64,000 bases of DNA from Chryseobacterium sp. 3008163 (lineage in GTDB: Bacteria > Bacteroidota > Bacteroidia > Flavobacteriales > Weeksellaceae), in assembly GCF_003669035.1 (NCBI RefSeq), contig NZ_CP033070.1:3782001-3846000 (forward strand), given 5' to 3'. The first letter of the stretch is position 1, and every line of letters begins with the position of its first letter. The position numbers and the translations under genes were made by a program. The notes under the pieces were generated by a model. It saw only the letters and a list, made by a program, of their open reading frames with translations, was not told the origin of the DNA and did not search any database. Of the stretch, positions 1 through 9,234 are shown one piece after another.

Positions 1-2
1 TA

Positions 3-434
3 TCTGCCGTAAAAGATAGATTGTTTGACATCATAAATTATTCTACGAAATGTGAAGTTCTGATGAAGGATGATCCTTCGCTCGTCTTTCACTATTACCT
101 ATGTATGCGCTCATTTGTTAGAGCAAGTTATCTATTACAATTCAAAGCAAAAAAATGGAAATTGAATGATCCTCTGGAATATACATCCAGATTATTACAG
201 GGCTCACTTTCCAATGAAGAGTATGATAATCCATTTCTTGTTTTCCAGAACGCTTTTAAAGAATTTACCTTACAGGAGTTTGAGTATTTCAATACACAGA
301 TTGTTTATTTCTCTCTAGGAGCGTATTCAGATGAACCGGAAGCTAATATCATTACTCTTTTTATCCACCTAAACAAAATGCTGGATGCTGCACAAATCAT
401 TCGTGAACGTGGGATTGAAAAAATCAAAACGTAA
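3..434 (+). CDS. Hypothetical protein, 5' partial
   Basis: The reading frame is open from the left edge of the window to a stop at 434, so only the C-terminal ~143 residues are present. The first in-frame start-like codon is a TTG inside what looks like continuous coding sequence, so the true start lies outside the window. The protein is soluble and rich in aromatic and leucine residues, with no signal peptide or membrane segment. I do not recognise a family. It is followed on the same strand by two further unknown genes, which suggests one accessory operon. Confidence 0.6.
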   Translation, partial: SAVKDRLFDIINYSTKCEVLMKDDPSLVFHYYLCMRSFVRASYLLQFKAKKWKLNDPLEYTSRLLQGSLSNEEYDNPFLVFQNAFKEFTLQEFEYFNTQIVYFSLGAYSDEPEANIITLFIHLNKMLDAAQIIRERGIEKIKT

Positions 435-521
435 GATATGCTCTCTTTCGGATAATTCATACACTTTCAAACTTGAATAGGCTTTCGTGCTTTCCCAACT
501 TTAAGTAACTAAAAAATTGAT

Positions 522-1169
522 ATGAAAAAGAAAACTGAAAGCCGTTTGATCACAAATATTGATCAAACGCAAATTACTTTTCCAATGCTTTTGGAGAAAC
601 GGCAGAGAGAAGAATTGATAGACGGGATATTCAAACTAATCCAAAAATTAGAAAATCCTGAGATTGACAGACTTTTAGACCATTATGAAGATTTCATACA
701 GAATTATGATCTAAAAGATCTGCTCTATGGAAACATTGAAGTCCTGAATGCAAGCAGGCTTGACACCAAGACAGCAGCAATAATGTCCTGCCTGCTGGCA
801 TTGATCGCCTTCAGCTCAGAACTTTTAGATAATGAAGGAAGAATGATTCCACTAAGCAACATACCAAAAGAGAATATTGCTGTATCAGCAATTGAATATA
901 TCATAAGTTCTATCGCGTTAGATGATCTTTTAGAATATTTGCTGTATAGCATAATTTCTATAGTAGGTGTTGTATACTATACGGCATTTCAGCAAAAAAT
1001 AGGAAGCAAGAATTTTGCAAACGAACATATCCTTCATCTTGAAAATGATGCAGAGTTGAAAGAACACATCGATCTGATGGCGTGGTTTGCGGTAATTCGA
1101 TTATTCTTAGAATCTGTTTACTTTTATTTTAATGATGAAAATTACAATACCAAAAAACCATTACAATGA
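522..1169 (+). CDS. Hypothetical protein (215 aa)
   Basis: This complete frame starts at an ATG preceded by an A-rich stretch. The protein is mostly helical and acidic, with two hydrophobic patches (about residues 85-100 and 135-155) that could be buried helices or weak membrane segments. No catalytic motif is visible. Its stop overlaps the start of the next gene in an ATGA arrangement (1166-1169), which implies translational coupling with the 525-residue protein. Function is unknown; the context is accessory. Confidence 0.7.
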   Translation: MKKKTESRLITNIDQTQITFPMLLEKRQREELIDGIFKLIQKLENPEIDRLLDHYEDFIQNYDLKDLLYGNIEVLNASRLDTKTAAIMSCLLALIAFSSELLDNEGRMIPLSNIPKENIAVSAIEYIISSIALDDLLEYLLYSIISIVGVVYYTAFQQKIGSKNFANEHILHLENDAELKEHIDLMAWFAVIRLFLESVYFYFNDENYNTKKPLQ

Positions 1170-2743
1170 AAACTTCAAATCAATTTCATCTTACACAGCT
1201 TGGTAACGAATTTTTAGATAGTTCAATCAATCAACTTTTCAGACAACATTATCTTATTCTTCAGATATTCTTCAATCAGACTGAAGATTCAGGCTGTGCT
1301 TATCTCATAATTGTGGTGGAACACAAAAAGGATGTTGATGAGTTAATGCGAAAAAAATGGATAGATAAAGCTTTCAGAGAGTACAAAGTCAAAGTCTGTA
1401 TGTTTTATTCTTCACAAATAAACCATAGATTTTCTCTTGGAGATCCTTTCATTCAGCTTTATTGTAGACCATCAGCAATCATTTATCAAAATGCTGATTA
1501 TGGAAAACCATTGGTTAGTAAAAGGAATTGGAAAAAATTCAGTAGTAAGTTTCAGGACTATAAAGATTCTCTGTTTCACGATCACGATCTTTTATTTACA
1601 CAGGTTAGAGGATTTGTCACGGACGAATCATCAGTAAGTGCCTTGTTAGCTTATGAAAATGTTTTTAATTATGATTTGGGATACTTGGAAGAATTATATA
1701 CTGGAAATAGTTCCAATTCAGAAAATCTGAACGAAAGAATTAGGAGCCTTTCAAAACATATTCCCGAGATACAAAGCCATTTCGTTTCGCAAAGCCGAAG
1801 CGAATATTACCTGATTCATTTAATCGGAAAAGCGAGAGAAGCGTCAAAAGATGATCTGTTTTTTAAAAGTGAAATGTTCGAAGCGTTCCGTATAGCTGAG
1901 GATAGTCTTTCCGGAATGATTGAAAAACGTTTGCATCAGCTAAAACAAATGATAAAAATAGGTTATTCTGAAAAGGAAGACATTAATGAAATAGCAGAGG
2001 CAAACGATAAAGATGAGGTTCTAGATATGGCTGTGGAAGTAATTGTAAAGTCCATCGAGGTCGAAGAAATCTATATCTTCCACAAAGCTGTCTACGGTAG
2101 TAATACAACCTATTATTTACTGTTGCTTGGTCTTAATATTGGAAATGATAAATTGAAATCTATAACGCAGTCACTTAAAAGTCACACTGGTGATCAGTCT
2201 GATTTTGTTTTAATCAGTCACGACCGATATTGGATTCAGAAGAATCTGTACTTCTATCAAAGCTTCTTTGTAAACGTTATTCAAAGCAAAAATAAAATTT
2301 ACCAATCTCATCCTTTTCATCCAGAGCCTCATTGGGAATATCCACATACTCCGACCTATGCTGATCTTGACTATTACTTTGAATCGACAACGAAATTTTC
2401 TAAACAATTCCTTGCAATAGCAGATGATGAGAAAGAGAATTATCAGGGTCTACCATACTTTTTCACACTGTTTTTTCTTTCATTTTGCAGAACATATATT
2501 TATGCAAAGCTTTACTATATGCCGAATTATTTATCAAATTACAGTTTGTGGCGACTATGTGAGTTTGCAAATCCTGAATTACGAAAATACAATTATCTAT
2601 TTGAAGAATTCTTGACTAAGTTCTTTCCATATTTAGACTATCATATGGTTCTTCATCATCATATTACTCTTTTGAAAAAAGAAGAGCTGACTCAAATGAA
2701 AGTGATTGTCGAAAAACTAATGCAAAATTTACAAGAAAATTGA
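1166..2743 (+). CDS. Hypothetical protein, possibly with a HEPN-like C-terminus
   Basis: The 525-residue soluble protein starts inside the stop of the preceding gene, so the two are coupled. Residues 1-110 form an alpha/beta region (IVVEHKKDVDEL) reminiscent of the small nucleotidyltransferase-like domains that often precede HEPN domains, but the usual GS and DxD catalytic residues are not visible. The last ~130 residues are helical and aromatic (FLSFCRTYIYAKLYY) and could be HEPN-like. I recall similar proteins in Bacteroidota mobile regions. The assignment is weak, and no nuclease motif is clearly intact. Confidence 0.65.
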   Translation: MKTSNQFHLTQLGNEFLDSSINQLFRQHYLILQIFFNQTEDSGCAYLIIVVEHKKDVDELMRKKWIDKAFREYKVKVCMFYSSQINHRFSLGDPFIQLYCRPSAIIYQNADYGKPLVSKRNWKKFSSKFQDYKDSLFHDHDLLFTQVRGFVTDESSVSALLAYENVFNYDLGYLEELYTGNSSNSENLNERIRSLSKHIPEIQSHFVSQSRSEYYLIHLIGKAREASKDDLFFKSEMFEAFRIAEDSLSGMIEKRLHQLKQMIKIGYSEKEDINEIAEANDKDEVLDMAVEVIVKSIEVEEIYIFHKAVYGSNTTYYLLLLGLNIGNDKLKSITQSLKSHTGDQSDFVLISHDRYWIQKNLYFYQSFFVNVIQSKNKIYQSHPFHPEPHWEYPHTPTYADLDYYFESTTKFSKQFLAIADDEKENYQGLPYFFTLFFLSFCRTYIYAKLYYMPNYLSNYSLWRLCEFANPELRKYNYLFEEFLTKFFPYLDYHMVLHHHITLLKKEELTQMKVIVEKLMQNLQEN

Positions 2744-2766
2744 CTGAAAAAACAAAACTATTCAAA

Positions 2767-2865
2767 ATGAAATCATTAGTAAGAAATTTTAAAAGTTTTA
2801 AATCATCAAAAAATTCATTGAAAGTCACTTCTCGATCTATTATCAACAAAAAATTCCAAATATAA
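2767..2865 (+). CDS. Possible 32-residue basic peptide
   Basis: A short ATG-to-TAA frame lies 23 bases after the 525-residue gene. It encodes a lysine- and serine-rich peptide with no signal sequence. Its only support is position and an A-rich upstream sequence. It may be chance in AT-rich DNA. Confidence 0.2.
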   Translation: MKSLVRNFKSFKSSKNSLKVTSRSIINKKFQI

Positions 2866-2917
2866 TGCATACTTATAATCGTAGCATTTTTTAATTCAAA
2901 CTTAAATATCTAATTAT

Positions 2918-3079
2918 ATGTCTCAATTAAAAGAAATAAAAAAATTACCGATAGAGGAGGTGCTCGAGCACTTTAGAAGCGAAGGTGAAATTATCACCAA
3001 AGAGGAAGCAGAATTGATTATGGAATTTCTCTATTTTCTTACAGAGAGTGTTATTCGAAAATATTTTACTGCTGATTAG
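2918..3079 (+). CDS. Small hypothetical protein (53 aa)
   Basis: The ATG at 2918 opens a 53-residue acidic, helical frame (KKLPIEEVLEHFRSEGE near the N-terminus, then ITKEEAELIMEFLYFL). The amphipathic pattern and balanced codon use look like a real small protein. I recall similar short proteins with an EEAE-I-FLY core near mobile-element genes of Bacteroidota. No catalytic residues are apparent. Confidence 0.55.
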   Translation: MSQLKEIKKLPIEEVLEHFRSEGEIITKEEAELIMEFLYFLTESVIRKYFTAD

Positions 3080-3234
3080 TTTACACGGATTTTTAGTTTA
3101 GTCAAATGTGTAAAGTCTTTAGATTTCAAAAAAAATGCTGTAACGTGTAATAAAAACTGTAGTAAAGTAATAAAATTGTAAAAGTTATAGGTTTAAATCA
3201 TTGTAAATAGTTAATATTGCTTACTGAATATACT

Positions 3235-4368
3235 ATGTCTACAGATAAAGAATTTTTAGCTCCTAGATTAACAGGTCATCGTTTTGATGATCATACTTTG
3301 CCTGTAAAGATATTGGAGGATTTTTCTGCGTTTGAAGAATTAATATTTGAGTTAGCTAAAAAAATCTATCTCGAACAGAATCCCCAAAGAAAGAGAGTTC
3401 CTAAGGGATTCACAGACAATGTATATTTAAAATTGTCAGATTTGGAAGAAGGTAGCACAATACCAAAATTCTTAATTGCTGTTGTGACAAGTATGACGAC
3501 ACCAACAATACCAGTTCCAAATACAGAATATTTTAATTATTTTGAAGACGCTAGAGATAAAGTTTTTGAAGTAGTAGAATCTGCAAATTCAGGAAGATCG
3601 GTTGATATTGATAGTAAGTATCTTAATTATTTTAATCGTATCGGTAAAAATTTAGAAGAAGGCGAAACTATAGATTTTTTAAATGTTGCAGGCTCTGAGC
3701 GGAATGTAAAATTTACTAGAAATACAAGAAGAAAGATTCTTTTATCGAGGGAAGAGAAACTTGAATATTCTGAAAATATTCAGGAGAATATACTAATTTC
3801 GTCCGTAGATAAAAAGAATCAAACTTTTAATATTGAAATTGATGGGCTAATATTTGAACATTCAATAATTTCAGATTTTGCAGAAACAATTATTAGTGCA
3901 TTTAACGAATATGAAAAGAAAACATTAGTTTCTATTAACGCAACTGGAATTTTTAACGAACAAAACAAACTAATCCATATAGAAGAAATTCAATCAATGG
4001 ATATTTTAGATCCATTTGATGTTTCTGTTCGTTTAAACGAACTTATAAAGTTGAATGATCGGTGGTATGATGGGATTGATGGTAAATCTCTTAATAAAGA
4101 ACAAGTAAATTTATTCGAAAATTTATTTGAAAATTATTTTGATTCAGATTTAATCTTGCCTGCTATATTTCCAACAATACAAGGTGATATTGTCCTAGAG
4201 TGGAAAAATGAAAATATTGAAGTTTCTTTTGAAGTTAATTTAGAAGACTTGACAGGTAAGATCTTTTACTTTGATATGAATTTGGATGAAAATGACTACG
4301 AAAAGGATATTGATTTAAAAATTGACGAGGAATGGTCAACTCTTAATTCAATAATTTCTGAACTTTAA
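3235..4368 (+). CDS. Hypothetical protein, first gene of a two-gene cassette
   Basis: I chose the ATG at 3235; a TTG at 3217 is also in frame but the ATG is more natural. The product is about 377 residues, acidic, soluble, with no signal peptide. Residues 1-30 contain an ordered segment (LAPRLTGHRFDDHTLPVKIL). The middle and C-terminal parts are mixed alpha/beta and very rich in Asn, Glu and Asp. No known catalytic motif is visible. It is followed four bases later by the 133-residue gene, so the pair is probably co-transcribed. The surrounding DUF262/FRG genes suggest a defence or conflict role, which is inference only. Confidence 0.7.
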   Translation: MSTDKEFLAPRLTGHRFDDHTLPVKILEDFSAFEELIFELAKKIYLEQNPQRKRVPKGFTDNVYLKLSDLEEGSTIPKFLIAVVTSMTTPTIPVPNTEYFNYFEDARDKVFEVVESANSGRSVDIDSKYLNYFNRIGKNLEEGETIDFLNVAGSERNVKFTRNTRRKILLSREEKLEYSENIQENILISSVDKKNQTFNIEIDGLIFEHSIISDFAETIISAFNEYEKKTLVSINATGIFNEQNKLIHIEEIQSMDILDPFDVSVRLNELIKLNDRWYDGIDGKSLNKEQVNLFENLFENYFDSDLILPAIFPTIQGDIVLEWKNENIEVSFEVNLEDLTGKIFYFDMNLDENDYEKDIDLKIDEEWSTLNSIISEL

Positions 4369-4372
4369 ATTT

Positions 4373-4774
4373 ATGAATAACGAAACTTTATTACATCGAC
4401 AAATTCATCCGAGCTGGGTTCAGAATGACTCAATATCTTCACAAGCATTTTTAAGTGAACAAGTTATTGCATCACTTTCTTTTACACCATCAGCTAAAGA
4501 CGACAATAAACTTTCTGTATATAATGGAGACAAATATACTGCTGAAGAATCATATATTCATTTTACTGAGAGCTTTCAGTCGGCTGGTGTATTATCGGTT
4601 AGTTGTGAGGAGATCACATCTGTAGGGGATTTAGTTGCATATGAAGACAATGATCCATTTGATGGTCACTCAGTTATTGACTATTCTAGTGTTGAAAGTT
4701 CTACACAAGTCAAGAAGAAAGCTAAGAAAATTAAAAATTTGGCAGTTGCCCGAGGTTGGACTCATAAAAAATAA
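4373..4774 (+). CDS. Hypothetical protein, second gene of a two-gene cassette
   Basis: The product is 133 residues. The N-terminal segment (LLHRQIHPSWVQNDSISSQA), a central KLSVYNGDKYTAEESYIHF block and a basic C-terminus (KKKAKKIKNLAVARGW) match a small widespread family that I recall only as conserved hypothetical. The block order RQIHPS, SQAF, LSVYNGD, AEES, GVLSV, basic tail is characteristic. There are no membrane segments. The gene is four bases downstream of the 377-residue protein and nothing follows it on this strand. The function is not known to me. Confidence 0.75.
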   Translation: MNNETLLHRQIHPSWVQNDSISSQAFLSEQVIASLSFTPSAKDDNKLSVYNGDKYTAEESYIHFTESFQSAGVLSVSCEEITSVGDLVAYEDNDPFDGHSVIDYSSVESSTQVKKKAKKIKNLAVARGWTHKK

Positions 4775-4917
4775 CACATCTTACACAATATTTAAGAAAG
4801 CAGTTTGCGCAATTTTCGAACATTACAGTTAAGTCATAAGTAAATTATTTTAGGAGAAACATTCGTTTTATAAGGTTTCGTTAATCCAAAAAGCACTTTC
4901 ATCCTATTTTTTGTGTT

Positions 4918-6174
4918 TCATAAGAATTCTTTTTTTGCTTCTAAATAGATTGAGTTTGCATCAAAATTTTTATCTGGATATATAGTTTCACTTGTAATTC
5001 CTAAATTGCCAAGTTTTTTCCTTATATATGGTTCCAAACTTTTATTAATGTTATAACACTCTGAAAATCTATAATCATTCTGATCACTGTTTTCTTTTTC
5101 TTCATTGTATTGTTCCTGACCAATAACTTCTAATGGTTTATCAAATGAATTATTCCAAATAAAAACCCCATCTTGTTTTATTATATTTTGGCTGTTATAT
5201 AAAGAAAATGCGATACCATTGGAAATGTCTTTGTCACTAAAATAAGTTACTGGAATATTTGTTAATGTATCAATTTCAGTCATTTTTGAAATCAATCCTG
5301 AACCGGTCAATTTTTCTTTATCAAAAAAACTACGACTTTGAAATTTCTCTATCATTTCCTTCTCGATTTCCGGAGTACTCGCAATCATTTTTATTAAATT
5401 CAATTTATATTCTTCACCGATAGTCTTTAAACTTTCGTCCATTATCTGTCTCATTCCTCCTTGTCCGAAATGGTCTTCTTCAATGAAATAAATACTGAAA
5501 TAATTATCAATTTCCACAACACTATCACTTTGTTGAATTCCGTCAATTCCAAAAAATAGTGCATTATTAAAATCATATGTCCAATCTAACAGAGGAGTTG
5601 GACAATTATGATGTTGTAAGAAACCAAGAATAGCTAATTCATTTAGTGAGTCAATATGAATTTGATTTAGTATCTCATTGATTTCTTTAGAAAACTCCTT
5701 TTTGCCTTTTGCAACAATATTTTTTAAAAAATCATCATATTCTATTTGTTCTTTTTTGAATTTATCCCACACCCAAAAACGTTGCAAAGAACTATATAGA
5801 CGCCATTTTGCTTCACGCTGTCCTCTGAATAAAAATTTCTGTTCACCTTTATATTTTTCAAATAATTCTTCAATTTGTTCTTCTGTCTCAATTTTTATTT
5901 GATCGAAAAACAAACTTTTTTGTATGTGACTTTTATATTCTGAAATATATTCTTCGTGCAATAATGGTGGTAGTGAATGGGAGCCAAGAATTGCTAACAT
6001 AAATGCATTTGCTCTAGGAGTAACTGTATTCGGGTCTGCTTTACCATTTTTATGAAATTTAATATTGATTAAATCTTGTAATAAGTTACTATCGAATATC
6101 TTCTCCACACCACCAGTCCTTAAATATTCATTGATTAGCTGAAGTTTTAAATCAAGGTTAGATATTTCTCTCAT
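4918..6174 (-). CDS. FRG domain-containing protein (418 aa)
   Basis: The FRG signature is clear: FLFRGQ at about residues 114-119 followed by a WRLYSSL segment, and the second conserved block TPLLDWTYDFNNALFFG at about 193-209. FRG domains are common in prophages and defence islands, and their chemistry is not settled. The first ~100 residues and the last ~200 have no recognised domain. It is the last gene of a minus-strand operon (DUF262, DUF262, FRG, FRG), 28 bases after the shorter FRG gene. The presence of two FRG paralogues of different length suggests separate targets or an effector pair. No signal peptide is present. Confidence 0.85.
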   Translation of the reverse strand: MREISNLDLKLQLINEYLRTGGVEKIFDSNLLQDLINIKFHKNGKADPNTVTPRANAFMLAILGSHSLPPLLHEEYISEYKSHIQKSLFFDQIKIETEEQIEELFEKYKGEQKFLFRGQREAKWRLYSSLQRFWVWDKFKKEQIEYDDFLKNIVAKGKKEFSKEINEILNQIHIDSLNELAILGFLQHHNCPTPLLDWTYDFNNALFFGIDGIQQSDSVVEIDNYFSIYFIEEDHFGQGGMRQIMDESLKTIGEEYKLNLIKMIASTPEIEKEMIEKFQSRSFFDKEKLTGSGLISKMTEIDTLTNIPVTYFSDKDISNGIAFSLYNSQNIIKQDGVFIWNNSFDKPLEVIGQEQYNEEKENSDQNDYRFSECYNINKSLEPYIRKKLGNLGITSETIYPDKNFDANSIYLEAKKEFL

Positions 6175-6202
6175 TATATAGTTTTATGGTAAAGTTGTTA
6201 TT

Positions 6203-6988
6203 CTATTTGAAATTGTATTTAGTTTTGATTTTCGAAACCAGATTTTCGATTTCATCATCATATTTTACATATACTGTCTCTTCCGTGATATTGCATTTTG
6301 CCACGTAATCTAAAAATGTTCTTTTTGAATTCGCAGGAATTACATATTTGATAAATTTATCTTTAATCTCATTTTGATTTTCCAGAGCTATCATAGATTT
6401 ATTACAATCCTGAACTGTAAACTTTCCAGATTGAAATCCTCTACGTTGTTCAGCAATTTTATCCAAATAATCATCTTCAACATAGAAACTGCTATTAGAA
6501 ATAATATCCAATTCTTCTGAATATGGATTGATGTCAAAATGATCGTCACAAGACCAGTTCAAAGGACTTTTAAAAATCCAAAATTGTCCATCATCTTCAA
6601 AATTTCTCTCTACTGCAAAAAATAAAGCTATTTTGGCTTCCAATGTCCAGTCCAGTAATCTTGTCGGTAGTCTGTAATGTTGCATTTGTTCAAGCCAGCG
6701 CCAATCATTTTCAAAATCTTCTTGCTTAGATAATTGGATAAACTTTTTTGGATTGGTTGATTCATTTATTAAGTCTTGAAAATCTTTTATAATTTCTTTT
6801 TCTAATTGTCCAATATCATCGGGTGAACTTGCATAACGGGAAATCCCCGATTTTAATTCATATGATTCTTTAGATTGTCCACGATAGAGTTCTTGATAGT
6901 TTTCACCAATGAAAGGTAATCTTCCAAACTTTATTTCTGAAATAACATTTTCAAATTCAGCAATTGATTCAATTTTATTTTCGTTCAT
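6203..6988 (-). CDS. FRG domain-containing protein (261 aa)
   Basis: This is a compact FRG-domain protein with YRGQ at residues 35-38, the QMQHYRLPTRLLDWTLEAK block at about 101-119, then LFFAVE. It is shorter than its downstream neighbour and is nearly all FRG domain. It starts six bases after the stop of the DUF262 gene, so translation is probably coupled in the operon. It is cytosolic. FRG families are typical of phage-conflict loci, but the exact activity is unknown. Confidence 0.85.
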   Translation of the reverse strand: MNENKIESIAEFENVISEIKFGRLPFIGENYQELYRGQSKESYELKSGISRYASSPDDIGQLEKEIIKDFQDLINESTNPKKFIQLSKQEDFENDWRWLEQMQHYRLPTRLLDWTLEAKIALFFAVERNFEDDGQFWIFKSPLNWSCDDHFDINPYSEELDIISNSSFYVEDDYLDKIAEQRRGFQSGKFTVQDCNKSMIALENQNEIKDKFIKYVIPANSKRTFLDYVAKCNITEETVYVKYDDEIENLVSKIKTKYNFK

Positions 6989-6994
6989 TATTTA

Positions 6995-9234
6995 TTATTT
7001 TTTTCCAATTTGGATTAATATTTTGTGGAGTAATTCTATTCTGTCTTGTAAGTCGATTAAGTCCTCGGTTTGAGGAACAAAATAATATCCTTCACTATCA
7101 ATTATTCCGTTCTTCTTCATTTCATCTAATAATGTGTTTACGTTACGATTACTCATTCCATTTTCAAATAGAAAACCGTTTGGAACTGAGGATATTAATA
7201 TCTTTTTGCGATTTTGGGAAAGAACAAGTTTTCCACCAAAATTATCTATGCTCAAATTTTTCACTTTTGTATTCTTAGCAATTTCCTGCAAAAAAGGATC
7301 CCAATGCCAGCCATTGAATTGTCTTTCTTTCATTTTGAAAATGCAATAATCGCCTACTTCCTTGAAGGAATAATATCCTTGGTTACAATTATCTCTGAAT
7401 GAGGGATATTTCATAAAATAATATTTCCAATCTTTTGGCTTATTAGAATAATCAGTAAGATCTTTCTCAATTTTTTGCTGGTTTGAACCCAATTTATTAT
7501 TAATGAAAAAATCTAAACACTGCAACACTACTTTTTGTGTTTTTTCGTAGAAATGAGATTTGTTGTATCCTGGTGTTGTAAGAAAGTTTCTGATAACACG
7601 ATTTTTATTCGACATTAAATTAGCCAACGTCCCATCTCTTTGTGAATAGTCCCCGAAACTTAAAAGAAGATTGCTTTTTGTGTTGAAGTCTGAAAGAATA
7701 CTACTCTCATCAAATAATGACAAAAACTTCTCTGCTCTATTTTTAAAGTCATCAACTAAAGGAATTAGAGAGATACTTCCTCGAAAAATATCACTATCCT
7801 CAAGCCGATGAAGAATTTCCTTATTACTAGAATGTTGGGCAATGTAATCTTTTTTAGATTTTTCCTCTTCAATTTGGTCAGTTTTAAAGTTCTTAAAAAT
7901 CTCTAAATCTCCATTTGTAACAAATTGTTCAGCTTCCTCAAAACTATTTCCTAAAATAGATTCACGTAGTTCATTTTCAGAATTTACAACTAAATTTCGC
8001 AGAGTCCGGATTTGGTCATTAAATATGTTGCTTGGTCTTTTGAGATGAGTTAGACAAGCTAATAACAATATTTGTTCAGGAAAAGAAAGACCTCTAGAAT
8101 CTGAAAAATGAAATAAACAGCGTTTTAGAAGATTTGTTTCCTTTTGTTGAAAAAACAATCTTGTTTTACCTGATTCAAATTTAACCTCGTCTACATAAAA
8201 TAAATCATTCCAAAATGACGGGTTTTCTTTTTCTTGTTTGCAAATAGAGTCTAATGTATCAAACAAAAAGTTCTGATTCTCTACGTCATTGTAAATTTCT
8301 TTTAATAACTCAGCGGAATCAATTGTATTTGTATAACGAAAATCATTTGAGTCTCTTAAATCTTTTTTGATAGAAATTACCGAAGTAATGAAGTTAAAGA
8401 GGTTGAGAAATGAATTATCAACGGTTAAAGCAATGTCGTCGTCATCTGTTAATATACCTAACTCAAAAATAATATTCCAAATAGTATCTGTCCAAATCCC
8501 ATCAATTGCTTCTTCAAAACGTTTTCTTTGTTTTAATTCTGAAATTATTTCTGCAAATCCTGCCTTAAAATATTCGAACTCGGTTAAGGGTTTTCCACGA
8601 GAGTTCATTTTAATGTACAAATCGTCAGTTAATCCAACTTTGTCCATATCCAACTTATAAAAATAGAAAGGAGAATCATCTATTATGCCCCAGACAGAAT
8701 CGATATTTAAAGCTTTGTATCTTACCTCTATATCCTTTAAAACAACAAGCATTGCCTGTATGCTAGGGTCATAGTCCCAAGTTTCAAAATACCAAGATTG
8801 ATTTGTAATTTCTTTGCTAATATTTTCGTGTGAAAATTTAGGTCTGAATTGAATTAAATTTTTGTAAAATTGAGTAGTGCTATGTCTTGTTTCATAAAGA
8901 AAATTTGATAGAAAAGTTACTTCACTAACTGAAATAACCTCTTTCACTGAAACGTACCAGTACAATAACCAGAGTGTTGTTAATCTTTGCTGACCGTCAA
9001 TTGGGACAAATGTAATTTGGTTATTAGAATCAACCTCATTGAATCCATAAATAAAATCAAGTTCAATCTCAGTCTCAGGATTTGATTTTTTTTAGAAACA
9101 AAGTCAAATAAAACATCTAAGAAGTCTTTTCTGATTTTATTAGTTTTACTATCTGTTCTACCTTGTGCATAGTCTCGTTGAATTATTGGTATTTCTACCT
9201 TATTATTCAATATTTCTAAAAAATTATTTCTCAT
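6995..9234 (-). CDS. DUF262 family protein, interrupted by a one-base frame change
   Basis: Two frames together make one ~745-residue protein. The N-terminal frame (ATG at 9234) carries the IIQRDYAQGR box. After a T8 tract at 9086-9093 (A8 in the coding sense) the reading continues in another frame through IDGQQRLTTLW into the long downstream frame. One more A would restore a continuous DUF262 domain. DUF262 is the ParB-like nucleotide-binding domain of GmrS and relatives. Unlike the preceding gene, this C-terminus shows no EHI motif of DUF1524, so it may lack the HNH nuclease. It overlaps the upstream DUF262 gene by 11 bases. The break may be a sequencing error or a contingency tract. Confidence 0.75.
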
